Made by a program: the position numbers and the translations under genes. DNA of 64,000 nucleotides from CAVQEK01 sp963711495. Lineage in GTDB: Bacteria > Bacteroidota > Bacteroidia > Cytophagales > Cyclobacteriaceae. The DNA lies in contig CAVQEK010000004.1 of assembly GCA_963711495.1 (NCBI GenBank), positions 1,860,001 through 1,924,000 of the forward strand. Reading direction: 5' to 3'. The notes under the pieces are model-generated. The model searched no databases. It was given only the letters and a program-made list of their open reading frames with translations, and was not told where the DNA came from. Positions 54,932 through 64,000 of this stretch are shown piece after piece. Position 1 is the first letter of the stretch. Each line of letters opens with the position of its first letter.

Positions 54932-56866
54932 ATGAAAAACGGGGCATTTAAAATTGCTATTCTTTATTTTTTGGTGGGAATGGTATGGATCTATTTCAGC
55001 GATACTTTTTTGAATTTACTTCAGATTGACCAGGAAGTTGCTGAGATCATTCAAACTTTTAAAGGTTTTGGGTATGTTACATTAACTGCTGTTCTGCTCT
55101 ATTTTCTGGTTCAAAGACATAATAATAAAATCAAGGAACGTGAAACATTTTTACGTTCGCTTATTGCTTCTCAATCCAATTTTCTGATTCGAATGAACAA
55201 AGAGGGAGTATTTACTTTCGTGAATAAGGCTTTGGGAAATTTATTGAGGAAAAACGGTCATGGCATTATAGGTAAATCTTTTATCGATGTAATTGCCAAA
55301 AAAGACCTGATAAAATTTAAGGAATCCACCCGGACTTCACTAACCAAACCAGGAAAAGTAGTCAACGCGACATTAACGATCAACAATAATGATCAGCATG
55401 CATTACTGACCGAGTGGGAATTTATCGGTATTAGAAATCAAAGCGGGGAAGTACAGGAGATACAGGGAGTCGGTCATGATATTACAGAAAGATTCAGGTA
55501 TTTTATGCAGATCAAGGAATATAAAGAGCGGCTTGAAAATATCTTATCCACAGTCAGCAATGTCATTTGGTCGCTTCAGGCTGAAGATTTGAAATTGTTG
55601 TTCATCAGTTCGGCATGTATAAATTTTTACGGTTACGATCCGCTTGATTTTTATGAACACGAGAATTTATGGATGGAAATCATTTTGAATCAGGACCGAA
55701 ATACAGCCATTGACAAACTGAAACATATGCCAAAAAATAAACCAGTTGATATTGAATTTCGGGTGCGACATCAGGATGGTTCAATCCGGCATATCCACTC
55801 CAGATTTAACTTTGTAGCCGGTGATGATAAAAAAGGGTCGGTGATTAATGGTATTTCTACTGATGTTACAAAAGTGAAATTGGCAGAGGCTAAAGCCAAT
55901 GAATACGCCACGCAATTGGCAGAAATTCTGGAAAATATGGACGATGGATTCTTTACCGTGGATAGCGATTGGAATTTCACATATATCAACAAAGAATTTG
56001 AAAATATCATTGGTGTTCAGCGAGGAGACATTCTGGGAAAAAATATTCTTGATATATTTCCACAGATGATCAATAACCGCTTCGTTGGATCTTTTCAGAA
56101 TGCCATTCAACAACAATCAAAAGTAAGCCTTGAAGAATATTTTCCTTCACTTAAAAAATGGTTTCGATTATCGGCCTATCCTGGAAATAAAGGAATTTCA
56201 GTGTACCTCCAGGATATATCAAATGAAAGAGAGCTTCTGGTTCGCATGAACGTGTCACAGAAAAATATCAGTGCATTGATCAACAATACCAATGACCTGA
56301 TCTGGTCGATTGACAAAAATTACTGCTTATTATCGGCAAATGATGCTTTTTTTGAGCAGACAAAAAGTGAAAGCGGGTCGGAAATCAAAGTGGGGGATAA
56401 GATATTCTCTGATCAATATCCGGGCTCCCTGAAGCAAAAATGGGATGGATATTATCGCCGTGCGCTGGCTGGAGAAGCCTATCGTGTGGAGGAAAATTCA
56501 ATAGACCAAAATGGGAAAGAACAATATGTGGAAGTGAGTTTCAATCCGATTGTAAACCGCGATGAAGTAATTGGCGTTGGCTGTTTTTCACGGAAGATAA
56601 CGGAGCAAAAGATTTTTGAGGACCACATCAAATCACAAAATGAAAAACTCCGGGAAATAGCTTTTGTTCACTCCCATATTTTACGCAGGCCTGTTGCTAC
56701 CATTCTTGGATTAATTTCCATTTTTGACAAAAATAATTTTGCCAATGACTTTAATGCCACCGTAATGGAAAAACTTCAGATCACCGCGGCCGAGCTGGAT
56801 GAAGTCATTCGAAATATTGTGAAAAAAACCAACGAACTGGAGAAACGCGAGACTGAAAAAGCATAA
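54932..56866 (+). CDS. Multi-PAS membrane sensor, DHp-like end, no ATPase domain
   Basis: The 644-residue protein has two N-terminal membrane segments (about 6-25 and 40-60), then four PAS-type domains (about 65-190, 195-305, 320-425 and 430-575). Examples are RMNKEGVFTFVNKALGNLL, FRVRHQDGSIRHIHSRF and FTVDSDWNFTYINKEFENIIG. A phosphoacceptor-like helix follows, REIAFVHSHILRRPVATILGLISIF, that resembles the H-box of histidine kinases. The chain then ends 45 residues on (NELEKRETEKA) with no ATPase domain, and the next gene is on the opposite strand. It matches the arrangement at 32022-32996. Confidence 0.8.
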   Translation: MKNGAFKIAILYFLVGMVWIYFSDTFLNLLQIDQEVAEIIQTFKGFGYVTLTAVLLYFLVQRHNNKIKERETFLRSLIASQSNFLIRMNKEGVFTFVNKALGNLLRKNGHGIIGKSFIDVIAKKDLIKFKESTRTSLTKPGKVVNATLTINNNDQHALLTEWEFIGIRNQSGEVQEIQGVGHDITERFRYFMQIKEYKERLENILSTVSNVIWSLQAEDLKLLFISSACINFYGYDPLDFYEHENLWMEIILNQDRNTAIDKLKHMPKNKPVDIEFRVRHQDGSIRHIHSRFNFVAGDDKKGSVINGISTDVTKVKLAEAKANEYATQLAEILENMDDGFFTVDSDWNFTYINKEFENIIGVQRGDILGKNILDIFPQMINNRFVGSFQNAIQQQSKVSLEEYFPSLKKWFRLSAYPGNKGISVYLQDISNERELLVRMNVSQKNISALINNTNDLIWSIDKNYCLLSANDAFFEQTKSESGSEIKVGDKIFSDQYPGSLKQKWDGYYRRALAGEAYRVEENSIDQNGKEQYVEVSFNPIVNRDEVIGVGCFSRKITEQKIFEDHIKSQNEKLREIAFVHSHILRRPVATILGLISIFDKNNFANDFNATVMEKLQITAAELDEVIRNIVKKTNELEKRETEKA

Positions 56867-56870
56867 TCAC

Positions 56871-59180
56871 TTATTTCGATCCGCTAAAATGATAATCACC
56901 GGAAGGCACTTCAAGAACCATCCATTCCTGGTTTTCATGTAGTTTTTTGATCGTGCTCATCGATTCAATATTTTGGTTGTTCACCAGGATTTTGGTTTCA
57001 TACTCAACTGGCCAATACAATTCAGCGACCGTATTGGCGGGGATTGTAACATCCAGTAAAAACTGTTGTGTATCCTTTTTTAAATGAATATCGATAAGAC
57101 CCTTGATGGTAGGCATTTTTAAAGATGCTTCCTGAAGTGTTCCGGGTTGGGGTTTGATTTGAAAACGGGAAAATCCGGGCTCAATGGGTTCAATGCCCAT
57201 GAGCTTGCGGGGGATAATATTGGCCGGCGCTGATCCCCAGGCATGGTTCCAGGTAAGATTGGGTTTGTAATATTCATCCCACGCCTCGGTTGTCATTGTG
57301 GAGCCCACACGGAGCATATTTAACCAACTCCGCTTGCTATCAGAGGTCATTAGTCGCAGGGCGTAATCCGCATCCCCGGCGTCATACAAACCGTCCAGCA
57401 AGTATTCGGCGCCATAAACACTGCAAGCCATACCGCGGCTTTCTATAAATTTAACTACTCCGGCGATTTTATCCTGAGGCACCAGGCCAAAGGCCAGCGG
57501 GAACATGTTCGCATGCAGGGAAGCGTGATTGGTACCTTCACCATCTACGTAAATTCCGCGAGTCGAATCAAAGAACTTATCATTAATGCTCTGTTTCACC
57601 AGGGCTGCTCTTTTTTCGAAAAATTGCTGGTCCTCTTTTTTGTTCAAAACAGCAGCAATTTTACTGATCAGCACAAGACTGTGATAATGGAATGCATTCA
57701 CTACGGTGTTGTAATCGGTAAATACATAGCCATCGCGCTCACCTTCAGGGGTTGGGCCGGCATTTCGGGCTTGCCGTTTCCCTTTCGGAGTGCCCTGAGG
57801 CCAGTCAACGATGTCTTCCATTCGGTGGCCTCCCAGGTGTATACTTTTTAAAAAGGCATCATCAACCAACCCAGTCCGAGTGGAAATCAGGCCATCATCC
57901 CCGGCTAATGCGATCAACGTTTTGTTTTTCAGCTCGTCATAATGTTTTGCCAGAAACTCGGGGTCCGCAGTGTGCATATAATCCTGCCAAGCCATCATAA
58001 CAGTATGCATTTGCCATTCTGTGGGCCAGGAGGCATTGTAAAGTAAAAAATCTAACGTATAACGGGCCAATGAAAATTCCCTGTCGACACAATAGTTGCC
58101 CATTTGCTGAATATAAGCGTCAGCTTCATAGGGCATCCGCTCGCGGTTACCGTCGGCATAAAGTGAAAGGAAAGGAGTTGCCTTGAGCGTATATTTACAC
58201 AGCCCCCAAACGCTGTTTAGCAATGAATCAGAACTATTGAAGGCAGAAGCATTGTCATTGAAATAGTAGAACAGTGCGTGTTGTTTGATCTTATCTTCAT
58301 TTAGATCTTCCTTTAATCCAATGATCTCAACAAACCGGTAGGGCATTACCTCCGGCATGAAATCAGGAAGCTGTTGACTGTGTGGATAGTGGGCGATATG
58401 CCGGGGTAATTCTATCAAATATGTATGGGTATTTTTATCTAATCCGACCACTACCCTGGCATAGCCAATATTGGAAACTCCAGGATTTTTGTTGACTGTG
58501 AAATCATCATTTTTGCGTTCACCGAGATATATTGTTAAGGAGTCACCATTTGAAGGATCTTGAAGGTTCATCTCCAGGGTGGCAAAAGCAGCTTTTCCAA
58601 AATCCACGAAATAATTGCCCGCTGGATTTTCGATAATTTCTTTGGGTGCAATATCCTGAAAAGTCGCCCTTTGACGATTTTCCAATACCCAGTCTCCATT
58701 CGTCAATTGTACCCAGTGGCTTTCTCCCGGCCAGTCGTCGTGCCGGTTTATGAATTTTCCGGTATGGAATGCCTGGGCAGCGCTGAAATCACTTTCCTCG
58801 CCTTTACTGTCCCAGGTTTTTACTTTCCACCAGTAATTGTTTTGCGCAGAAAGTGGTATCCCCTGGTATGAGACACTACTTGATCTGTCAGAAGAAATTT
58901 TACCTGAGTCCCAGATGTTTCCCTGGTTTTTATCGATATTTTCCTGACTTGAAGCCACCAATAAGCGATAAGCGGTTTGGCGCACATCATTTTGCTGACT
59001 GTTTACGATCCAGCTAAATTCCGGTATTGAATCGGTAATCACGGCGTCATTAGGGTCCCGCAATAATTCGCACAATAAGCCGCTGGGAGCGGGAGTTTGT
59101 TGGGAATTGCATGAAATCGTCAATACAAAGAGACTTAAAATAATGATAAGAGGACTAAAAAATAAATTTCTTTGATTCAT
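56871..59180 (-). CDS. GH78-family alpha-L-rhamnosidase-like lipoprotein
   Basis: The protein is about 769 residues with a lipobox (VLTISC, Cys24). A fibronectin-like N-terminal domain (PSGLLCELLRDPNDAVITDSIPEFSWIVNS, about 35-140) is followed by a beta domain and an (alpha/alpha)6 barrel (about 320-640). It carries LYADGNRERMPYEADAYIQQMG, the place where GH78 enzymes have the catalytic Asp-Arg-Glu segment, then a C-terminal beta domain (GFSRFQIKPQPG). Rhamnose release from pectic or glycan chains is the family role. Shorter than most (900-1100). I chose ATG 59180 since it starts the signal; ATG 59219 adds 13 residues. Confidence 0.85.
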   Translation of the reverse strand: MNQRNLFFSPLIIILSLFVLTISCNSQQTPAPSGLLCELLRDPNDAVITDSIPEFSWIVNSQQNDVRQTAYRLLVASSQENIDKNQGNIWDSGKISSDRSSSVSYQGIPLSAQNNYWWKVKTWDSKGEESDFSAAQAFHTGKFINRHDDWPGESHWVQLTNGDWVLENRQRATFQDIAPKEIIENPAGNYFVDFGKAAFATLEMNLQDPSNGDSLTIYLGERKNDDFTVNKNPGVSNIGYARVVVGLDKNTHTYLIELPRHIAHYPHSQQLPDFMPEVMPYRFVEIIGLKEDLNEDKIKQHALFYYFNDNASAFNSSDSLLNSVWGLCKYTLKATPFLSLYADGNRERMPYEADAYIQQMGNYCVDREFSLARYTLDFLLYNASWPTEWQMHTVMMAWQDYMHTADPEFLAKHYDELKNKTLIALAGDDGLISTRTGLVDDAFLKSIHLGGHRMEDIVDWPQGTPKGKRQARNAGPTPEGERDGYVFTDYNTVVNAFHYHSLVLISKIAAVLNKKEDQQFFEKRAALVKQSINDKFFDSTRGIYVDGEGTNHASLHANMFPLAFGLVPQDKIAGVVKFIESRGMACSVYGAEYLLDGLYDAGDADYALRLMTSDSKRSWLNMLRVGSTMTTEAWDEYYKPNLTWNHAWGSAPANIIPRKLMGIEPIEPGFSRFQIKPQPGTLQEASLKMPTIKGLIDIHLKKDTQQFLLDVTIPANTVAELYWPVEYETKILVNNQNIESMSTIKKLHENQEWMVLEVPSGDYHFSGSK

Positions 59181-59410
59181 CGTATAGCTGGATTTATCTG
59201 TGATTTTATTTTTTGGCATGTTAAGGAATTCAAGTTAACAAACACTACTCAATTTCAATTCAAAAGGTATTTTATTTGCAATCAACCAACTAAAAATAAT
59301 TATCCTGTTCACTCCGGATTCTTGTTTATACCACGACTAACACGTATTCAACGTTGAGGACCACTGAAATATTCAATCGTGATCGTTTGGTATTTTGGGA
59401 TGAATTCAAA

Positions 59411-59716
59411 TCACTTCAGGTTTTTTATTCCCCTGCTACCTAAAAACCCCCAGCCTCCGCTACCCAATAAAAATCCAAAGGCATACCAAATTCCATTGTT
59501 GTTTTGGGCATACATCGTCACATCATCTTTGAACAACATGCCGATAAAACCAAATGGCGCGATCAACCCGTGCCACAATCCACCCCAGAAACCATAGGTG
59601 TGGCCCTCGAGGCATTGATCGACGATCTCTTTATGAGCACAATTGCTGAATAGAAGTGCAATCAAAATTAGTGAGAAAATTATCATAAGAGAAGGAGGCG
59701 TAATGACATTTTTCAT
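59411..59716 (-). CDS. Small lipoprotein with C-terminal hydrophobic segments
   Basis: The 101-residue protein has a lipobox (ALLFSNCAH, Cys26), then CLEGHTYGFWGGLWHGLIAPFGFIGMLF and GIWYAFGFLLGSGGWGFLGSRG. These are Gly/Trp/Phe-rich hydrophobic stretches that resemble membrane-spanning or pore-lining segments. I know the general look of this class in Bacteroidota but no function. Confidence 0.6.
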   Translation of the reverse strand: MKNVITPPSLMIIFSLILIALLFSNCAHKEIVDQCLEGHTYGFWGGLWHGLIAPFGFIGMLFKDDVTMYAQNNNGIWYAFGFLLGSGGWGFLGSRGIKNLK

Positions 59717-59873
59717 TGTTTTGGGTTTAATGGCATGAAGCGACTATTTTAACTTAGATAAAGTTACGCCATTCCTAGGTACTAATCGATGATTAATATC
59801 ATTTCCATCTACAGATAAGAAGAAGTATACGACATTTTATACGGGGTCCTAATATTCGATTATATTCTTCAAA

Positions 59874-59901
59874 CAAAAAAAAGGCTCCTAATGGAGCCTT
59901 T
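59874..59901 (-). terminator. Rho-independent terminator after the CHRD gene
   Basis: A perfect 9-bp stem (AAAGGCTCC with GGAGCCTTT) with a 4-base loop is followed, read on the minus strand, by eight T. Confidence 0.93.
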
Positions 59902-59922
59902 AGGAATCAAATTTTTTTGATT

Positions 59923-60456
59923 TCATTTTAAAGTACCCCTGATCTCACCTCCCGGATACGCAGTAGTATGAACATTCACATATGTTAATCCAGCCTGGAT
60001 ATCGTTGAGCAGATCGGAGAAAGACATGCCGTCCAGTGGACCCATGAAATTGTCAGCAGTAAAATCACCTTCGGCAAGAATGCCGTTGGTTTTTCCAGGA
60101 ATTAACAGTGCAGGTGGCGCAGCAGGATACAACCAAACCACAATTGGACCATTTTGAGAATCTTCCGGACGCAGATGAATATGGGCCATTAGAACATCAT
60201 TAATGTTGGCCACGATCAATTTGTAGTGAATCGACTTGCGGTCTTTGCTGACTTTGAAAATTGCCTCTCCGGTGGCACTTGACTCTACACCTGGTGCTTC
60301 AGCAGACAAATGGGCTGTAAAAACCATGGGTGTGTTATCTGGTTTTTGCGACGAAACATCTTTTAATGAAGATGGTTGAAGATTTTGTTGTTCACAAGCG
60401 GTGGCGATGAATAAAGCAACCGCAACCAACAGACTGGGAATGATCAATTTTTTCAT
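59923..60456 (-). CDS. CHRD-domain lipoprotein
   Basis: The 177-residue protein has a lipobox (IATAC, Cys21) and a CHRD domain: MVFTAHLSAEAPGVESSATGEAIFKVSKDRKSIHYKL, MAHIHLRPEDSQNGPIVVWLYP and TYVNVHTTAYPGGEIRGTLK. CHRD domains have paired His motifs (HIH and VH-T) that may bind a ligand or metal. Typical as extracellular bacterial protein of unknown role. Single gene with its own terminator. Confidence 0.9.
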   Translation of the reverse strand: MKKLIIPSLLVAVALFIATACEQQNLQPSSLKDVSSQKPDNTPMVFTAHLSAEAPGVESSATGEAIFKVSKDRKSIHYKLIVANINDVLMAHIHLRPEDSQNGPIVVWLYPAAPPALLIPGKTNGILAEGDFTADNFMGPLDGMSFSDLLNDIQAGLTYVNVHTTAYPGGEIRGTLK

Positions 60457-60744
60457 AAGTAACTGGTTTTAGTAGTTAGGATAAAATTTTTAGAAAGCAA
60501 TAAGCTGTATTATAATATACACTATAACACATGAATTGGTTGCTGGTTTGAATGCTCATTTTTACGAGATATAAACCTGTAGAACATGCACGTCAATCTG
60601 GAATTTTTGGATCGTTGAAAATGAGGACGAAAGGCGTATTTTGTAGTTTGATATCTTAAGACTCAACACGACTGTTAGATAAACTCAAGGATGAAAAAAT
60701 ATCAAACTTATACCAATCATGCATTTTCGAAATAAAGCAAAATT

Positions 60745-62130
60745 TTATTTTACCACTTCCAATCCGGGTTTGTTTGATTTCAATCGTGCTATGCCATCAT
60801 CGGATAAGTCAGTACCCCAGACATAGAGTTTTTTGAGCGCCGCCATTTGCTGAAAGATCGGAATGCTCTGGTCCGTGACCGGATTCTGATAAATATTGAG
60901 GTATTCCAAATTGGGCAGATCTTTGAGATATTGGATCCCTGAATCTGTGATGCTATTTTTCTCAAGTCGCAATCGCTGAAGATTAGGAAATTCACTGAAT
61001 TGATGAAGATCATCATCAGTCAATCGGCACGAACTGAGATTCAGCCATAGAATCTGATCTTTGATCTTGGACAATAACTCAAACTGTGACTGACGTGTTG
61101 TTTCATCGGTATTTTCCGACATGGTGAATGAAACATCGAGCAGGTTGCTTTTTTCTGAGATCTTACGGATAAAAACACTTTCTGCATCCAGGGATTTCAG
61201 TACAGCACTATCGGCAGGTGGAACAGTTGGCAAGACAACGGTCTGTTGTTCCTCAGGATTGATCCCCAGATAGGTACCCAGCAGGAAGCGCATTTTCTGG
61301 TCAGGTTTTAATCCGGCCAGTTTGTTATCGAAGGCCGCTCCATTTTCAATCCACCATTGAATGATTGCCGATTCTACATGGTCCACCGGCGTTTTGCCAT
61401 TGGGAGGCATATGTTTCTTACTGGTTTCCGGCAAGTTAATTCGGCGAAACAGTTCACTTTTATCAGGGACTCCAGGGGTTACGGCCGGACCGGCCTTACC
61501 ACCTTTCAGGATCGAAGCCTGATCGGAAAGGTCCAATCCGCCATTTTGAGTTTTACTATTGTGACAGGAAATACACTTTTTTTCCAGGACCGGCAGAATG
61601 ATGTTATTATATACCAGAACAGAATCCAGGCTGGCAGGCAATGAATCATTGGTCGCCGATGTGTTGATATTAAATATTTTTTTTAAAACAGGAGGCATGT
61701 ATTCCACCAGGTAACCACTTCCCCGGGAAAGGTTTCCGCCAAGATGTCCCGTTACGGTGATCATAACCACCAGGAAAAACAAGAGATACTGACTCAGCGA
61801 TAAATATCCGACCCTCTTGTCAAATCGCACATAATGCTTTAATGTCCAGATAATGAGTGTTACAATTCCCACGGAAAAACCGAGCCACTCATGCCAAAAA
61901 AGTGTAGTGCTGTCGTAATTACTGCTTCTTGATAAAAGGTATCCTAAAAAAGCAGCCACCAGTGCGCTGACCACCGCGGCGAGCAAAACGATTGGCGTGG
62001 CCTGTTTCAAGCGATGAAATCGGGAAGAAAATGATAAGATTTCCAACAGTGCTGCCAGCAAAATGATCCCAATGGGAAGATGTACAACGAGTGGATGAAA
62101 ACGGCCCAGAAAGATTGAAAAGTCAGTCAT
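60745..62130 (-). CDS. Membrane protein with haem-c motif and LRR C-terminus (planctomycete cytochrome-like)
   Basis: The 461-residue protein has a membrane region (DUF2231-like, four or five segments, about 10-130). A planctomycete-type cytochrome segment around Cys186-Cys189-His190 (CISCHNSKTQNGGLDLSDQ) is followed by GPAVTPGVPDKSELFRRINLP and KHMPPNGKTPVDHVE. It ends with leucine-rich repeats (about 350-461). It should hold one haem c outside the inner membrane. Genes of this kind stand near DUF1501/DUF1553 genes, as here (two genes upstream in the transcript direction). Confidence 0.8.
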   Translation of the reverse strand: MTDFSIFLGRFHPLVVHLPIGIILLAALLEILSFSSRFHRLKQATPIVLLAAVVSALVAAFLGYLLSRSSNYDSTTLFWHEWLGFSVGIVTLIIWTLKHYVRFDKRVGYLSLSQYLLFFLVVMITVTGHLGGNLSRGSGYLVEYMPPVLKKIFNINTSATNDSLPASLDSVLVYNNIILPVLEKKCISCHNSKTQNGGLDLSDQASILKGGKAGPAVTPGVPDKSELFRRINLPETSKKHMPPNGKTPVDHVESAIIQWWIENGAAFDNKLAGLKPDQKMRFLLGTYLGINPEEQQTVVLPTVPPADSAVLKSLDAESVFIRKISEKSNLLDVSFTMSENTDETTRQSQFELLSKIKDQILWLNLSSCRLTDDDLHQFSEFPNLQRLRLEKNSITDSGIQYLKDLPNLEYLNIYQNPVTDQSIPIFQQMAALKKLYVWGTDLSDDGIARLKSNKPGLEVVK

Positions 62131-62242
62131 GTTGAAATAAAAAATTTAAGGATTTGGGTCTAAACGTATAAATCGGTAACTCACCCATATTTCCTGCCCA
62201 TCAAATCATCCACTAATTTTGATTATCAATATGGTACACACT

Positions 62243-63319
62243 TCAAACCCTCAATAAACGAATGGGATAGGTTTTATTGGCATTCCATTGACAGATGTAG
62301 AGGTTTTTGTCTTCATCCACGCAGACATCATGGCAATGCATAAAAATGGGTTTGTCCTGCACCATCAACTGCAGTTCGCCTTGGCGGTATTCTGGTTTAG
62401 TGCCACCAGGATTGGAAACTACACGATCATTTTTGTCGAGAATGGTTATGAAACCAGAACGGTCTGTTTGATTTAAATATCTCAATCGAGACCAGCACAC
62501 ACCCGAGTAAATATGGTCATCGTCGATCACTGCCCGGCAAACGTAAGCACCCGGAAGGAAGAGCGTGGAAATATATTTTCCATCCAGGGTAAAACGCTTG
62601 AAAGAATTGTGCGCCCTGGAAGTACAAAGTAAGGTTGGATTGTCTTTATCGCGGTGATCTATGCACACGCCATGTGCAGTTTGAAATTGATCGTCATTAT
62701 CGCCTTTTCCTCCGAATTTACGCATGAAATTGCCTTTGCTGTCGTATTGCAAAATAAACTGAGATCCGTAACCATCGGCAACGTAAATATCGCCGTTGGG
62801 ACCAATGGCTGTTTCTGTCGGTTTAAAAGGATCATTTTGTTCGTAGACCCCAATAGTGGACGGATGATCGATGGTTAAAAGTACCCGGCCATCGATGGTC
62901 GTTTTATATACCTTTCCCAGATCAAAATCAGTCATAAATAAAATGTCATCGCCACCTTCCTTCGACAATGTAAGTCCATGACCACCCGGCAAATTATGAC
63001 CCCAGGTGTCTAGAAGTTTACCCGATTTATCGTAAACGATGATGTTGTTTTTTGTTTCATCCGTGATCATGATCAACCGGCCTTTTGAATCCATGATCAT
63101 TTCGTGACAATTTTTTACCGGATGCACAGTTGGATCCAGAAGCCCCCATTTTTTGTCAACTTTATATTTGAAATCCCCATGACCTATGATTTCCTGGTCC
63201 GCCACCGATTTTCCAGTGATGACATTAAAATTAAATCCGGTGGAAATTACCGGGGCCAGGGCCAGTCCGGTTACGGTTTGTTTCACAAACGCCCGCCGGG
63301 TCTTCTTGTTTTGTTTCAT
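62243..63319 (-). CDS. Tat-exported NHL-type beta-propeller protein
   Basis: The 358-residue protein has a twin-arginine signal (KKTRRAFVKQTVTGLALAPVI). A propeller of NHL-like repeats follows, for example GRLIMITDETKNNIIVYDKSGKLLDTWG and GPNGDIYVADGYGSQFILQYDSKGNFMRKFGGKG, similar to the lyase domain of peptidylglycine alpha-amidating monooxygenase. Catalytic residues of that lyase are not established here, so I leave it as a binding or enzyme protein of unknown role. It begins 11 bp after the DUF1501 gene and is probably co-transcribed. Confidence 0.85.
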   Translation of the reverse strand: MKQNKKTRRAFVKQTVTGLALAPVISTGFNFNVITGKSVADQEIIGHGDFKYKVDKKWGLLDPTVHPVKNCHEMIMDSKGRLIMITDETKNNIIVYDKSGKLLDTWGHNLPGGHGLTLSKEGGDDILFMTDFDLGKVYKTTIDGRVLLTIDHPSTIGVYEQNDPFKPTETAIGPNGDIYVADGYGSQFILQYDSKGNFMRKFGGKGDNDDQFQTAHGVCIDHRDKDNPTLLCTSRAHNSFKRFTLDGKYISTLFLPGAYVCRAVIDDDHIYSGVCWSRLRYLNQTDRSGFITILDKNDRVVSNPGGTKPEYRQGELQLMVQDKPIFMHCHDVCVDEDKNLYICQWNANKTYPIRLLRV

Positions 63320-63330
63320 TTTTAATCTGA

Positions 63331-64000
63331 TTATGCAATAATGTCTTTGACTATTGTTCCGGAAACATCCGTAAGCCGGTAGCGGCGTCCTTGGTGTTTA
63401 AAGGTAAATTTCTCATGATCTATGCCGAGCAAATAGAGCAACGTTGCCTGGAAATCATGGACATGCATCGGGTCTTTTACAATATTATAACCGAATTCGT
63501 CGGTTTCTCCGAATGTAAAACCTCGTTTCACCCCGGCCCCAGCCATCCAGGCGGTAAAACACCGAGGATGATGATCACGGCCATAATTGGTTTTGGTCAG
63601 TTGGCCCTGAGAATAATTGGTCCGGCCAAATTCACCGCCCCAGATCACCAGGGTATCTTCCAGCAAACCCCGTTGCTTTAGGTCCTTGATAAGGGCTGCA
63701 GAGGCCTGGTCGGTACTTTTGGCCATGATGCGAATGTCATTCGGCAAATTGCCATGCTGGTCCCAACCTTGATGATAAAGTTGCACAAACTTCACATTGC
63801 GTTCTGCCAGCCGGCGTGCTAGCAGACAGTTGGCTGCAAAAGTACCGGGTATTCGAGATTCCGGACCATACATTTCATAGATGTAATCCGGTTCGCTGGA
63901 GATATCCATTGTTTCCGGTACGGAACTTTGCATGCGATAGGCCATTTCATACTGCGATACCCTCGAATTGATCTCTGGATCCAGAACTTTCTGGTATTGA
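63331..64000 (-). CDS. DUF1501-family protein (5' end outside the window)
   Basis: The frame is open to the window edge, so the start lies beyond 64000; an internal ATG at 63945 is not the true start. About 223 residues of the C-terminal part are visible. Features are YGPESRIPGTFAANCLLARRLAERNVKFVQLYHQGWDQHGNLP, VIWGGEFGRT, GRDHHPRCFTAWMAGAGVKRGFTFGETDEFGYNI and HVHDFQATLLYLLGID. This is DUF1501, a sulfatase-like (alkaline phosphatase clan) fold abundant in Planctomycetota. Usual partners are DUF1549/DUF1553 proteins, which may lie just outside. Confidence 0.93.
   Translation of the reverse strand, partial: QYQKVLDPEINSRVSQYEMAYRMQSSVPETMDISSEPDYIYEMYGPESRIPGTFAANCLLARRLAERNVKFVQLYHQGWDQHGNLPNDIRIMAKSTDQASAALIKDLKQRGLLEDTLVIWGGEFGRTNYSQGQLTKTNYGRDHHPRCFTAWMAGAGVKRGFTFGETDEFGYNIVKDPMHVHDFQATLLYLLGIDHEKFTFKHQGRRYRLTDVSGTIVKDIIA

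Overview
The window reads as chromosome of a Bacteroidota bacterium. The evidence is a SusC/SusD pair, many lipoproteins and secreted glycosidases, LytTR two-component proteins, a DUF1801 protein, and promoters of the Bacteroidota type (TTTG, 19 bp, TAnnTTTG). Gene content resembles environmental Saprospiraceae or Cytophagales more than gut Bacteroides, but I cannot fix the family. No rRNA, tRNA, CRISPR array, prophage or insertion sequence was recognised by eye.

Region 1 (1-25300) is a glycan and sugar-acid utilisation district. It opens with susC/susD, then on the minus strand an FAD-dependent oxidoreductase lipoprotein and a giant FG-GAP/UnbV protein. On the plus strand follow a GH18 chitinase-type enzyme with a six-hairpin glycosidase-like protein, and a GH105 unsaturated uronyl hydrolase preceded by a LacI-type operator. 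A tight operon then carries an enolase-superfamily dehydratase, a GntP permease, an HpcH/HpaI aldolase and a GarR-type reductase, with a glucarate dehydratase gene converging on it. Together these make a route from glucarate-type acids to pyruvate and glycerate. Next come a Tat-exported GH125 alpha-mannosidase and a PNGase F-like lipoprotein, a pair suited to stripping N-glycans. A DeoR regulator closes the block; motif copies upstream of it and upstream of GH125/gudD suggest it controls both. CutC follows.

Region 2 (25400-36300) is mostly housekeeping and signalling: a dienelactone hydrolase, a guanylate-kinase-like protein, a MATE exporter with a hairpin-rich leader, a LytS/LytTR pair, a Spy-like protein, a sensor ending in a phosphoacceptor-like helix with no ATPase domain, PlsC, a DUF1801 protein and PepF.

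Region 3 (36400-44850) has a second carbohydrate patch: an exported Gfo/Idh oxidoreductase, GH5, a second six-hairpin protein, and a double GH43-like lipoprotein whose 3' end abuts an SDR/NmrA remnant. A TetR gene with a textbook operator-promoter then leads into fabF.

Region 4 (45100-56900) holds a quinol nitric oxide reductase, a GNAT protein, a haem-binding lipoprotein, a YitT protein, an MFS transporter broken by one in-frame stop, a TauE/SafE exporter, a cysteine-rich exported protein, a SnoaL-like protein and a multi-PAS sensor that again lacks an ATPase domain.

Region 5 (56870-64000), on the minus strand, has GH78 rhamnosidase, a small lipoprotein, a CHRD protein, and a planctomycete-style set: membrane/haem/LRR protein, NHL-type propeller and DUF1501 protein, the last cut by the window edge.
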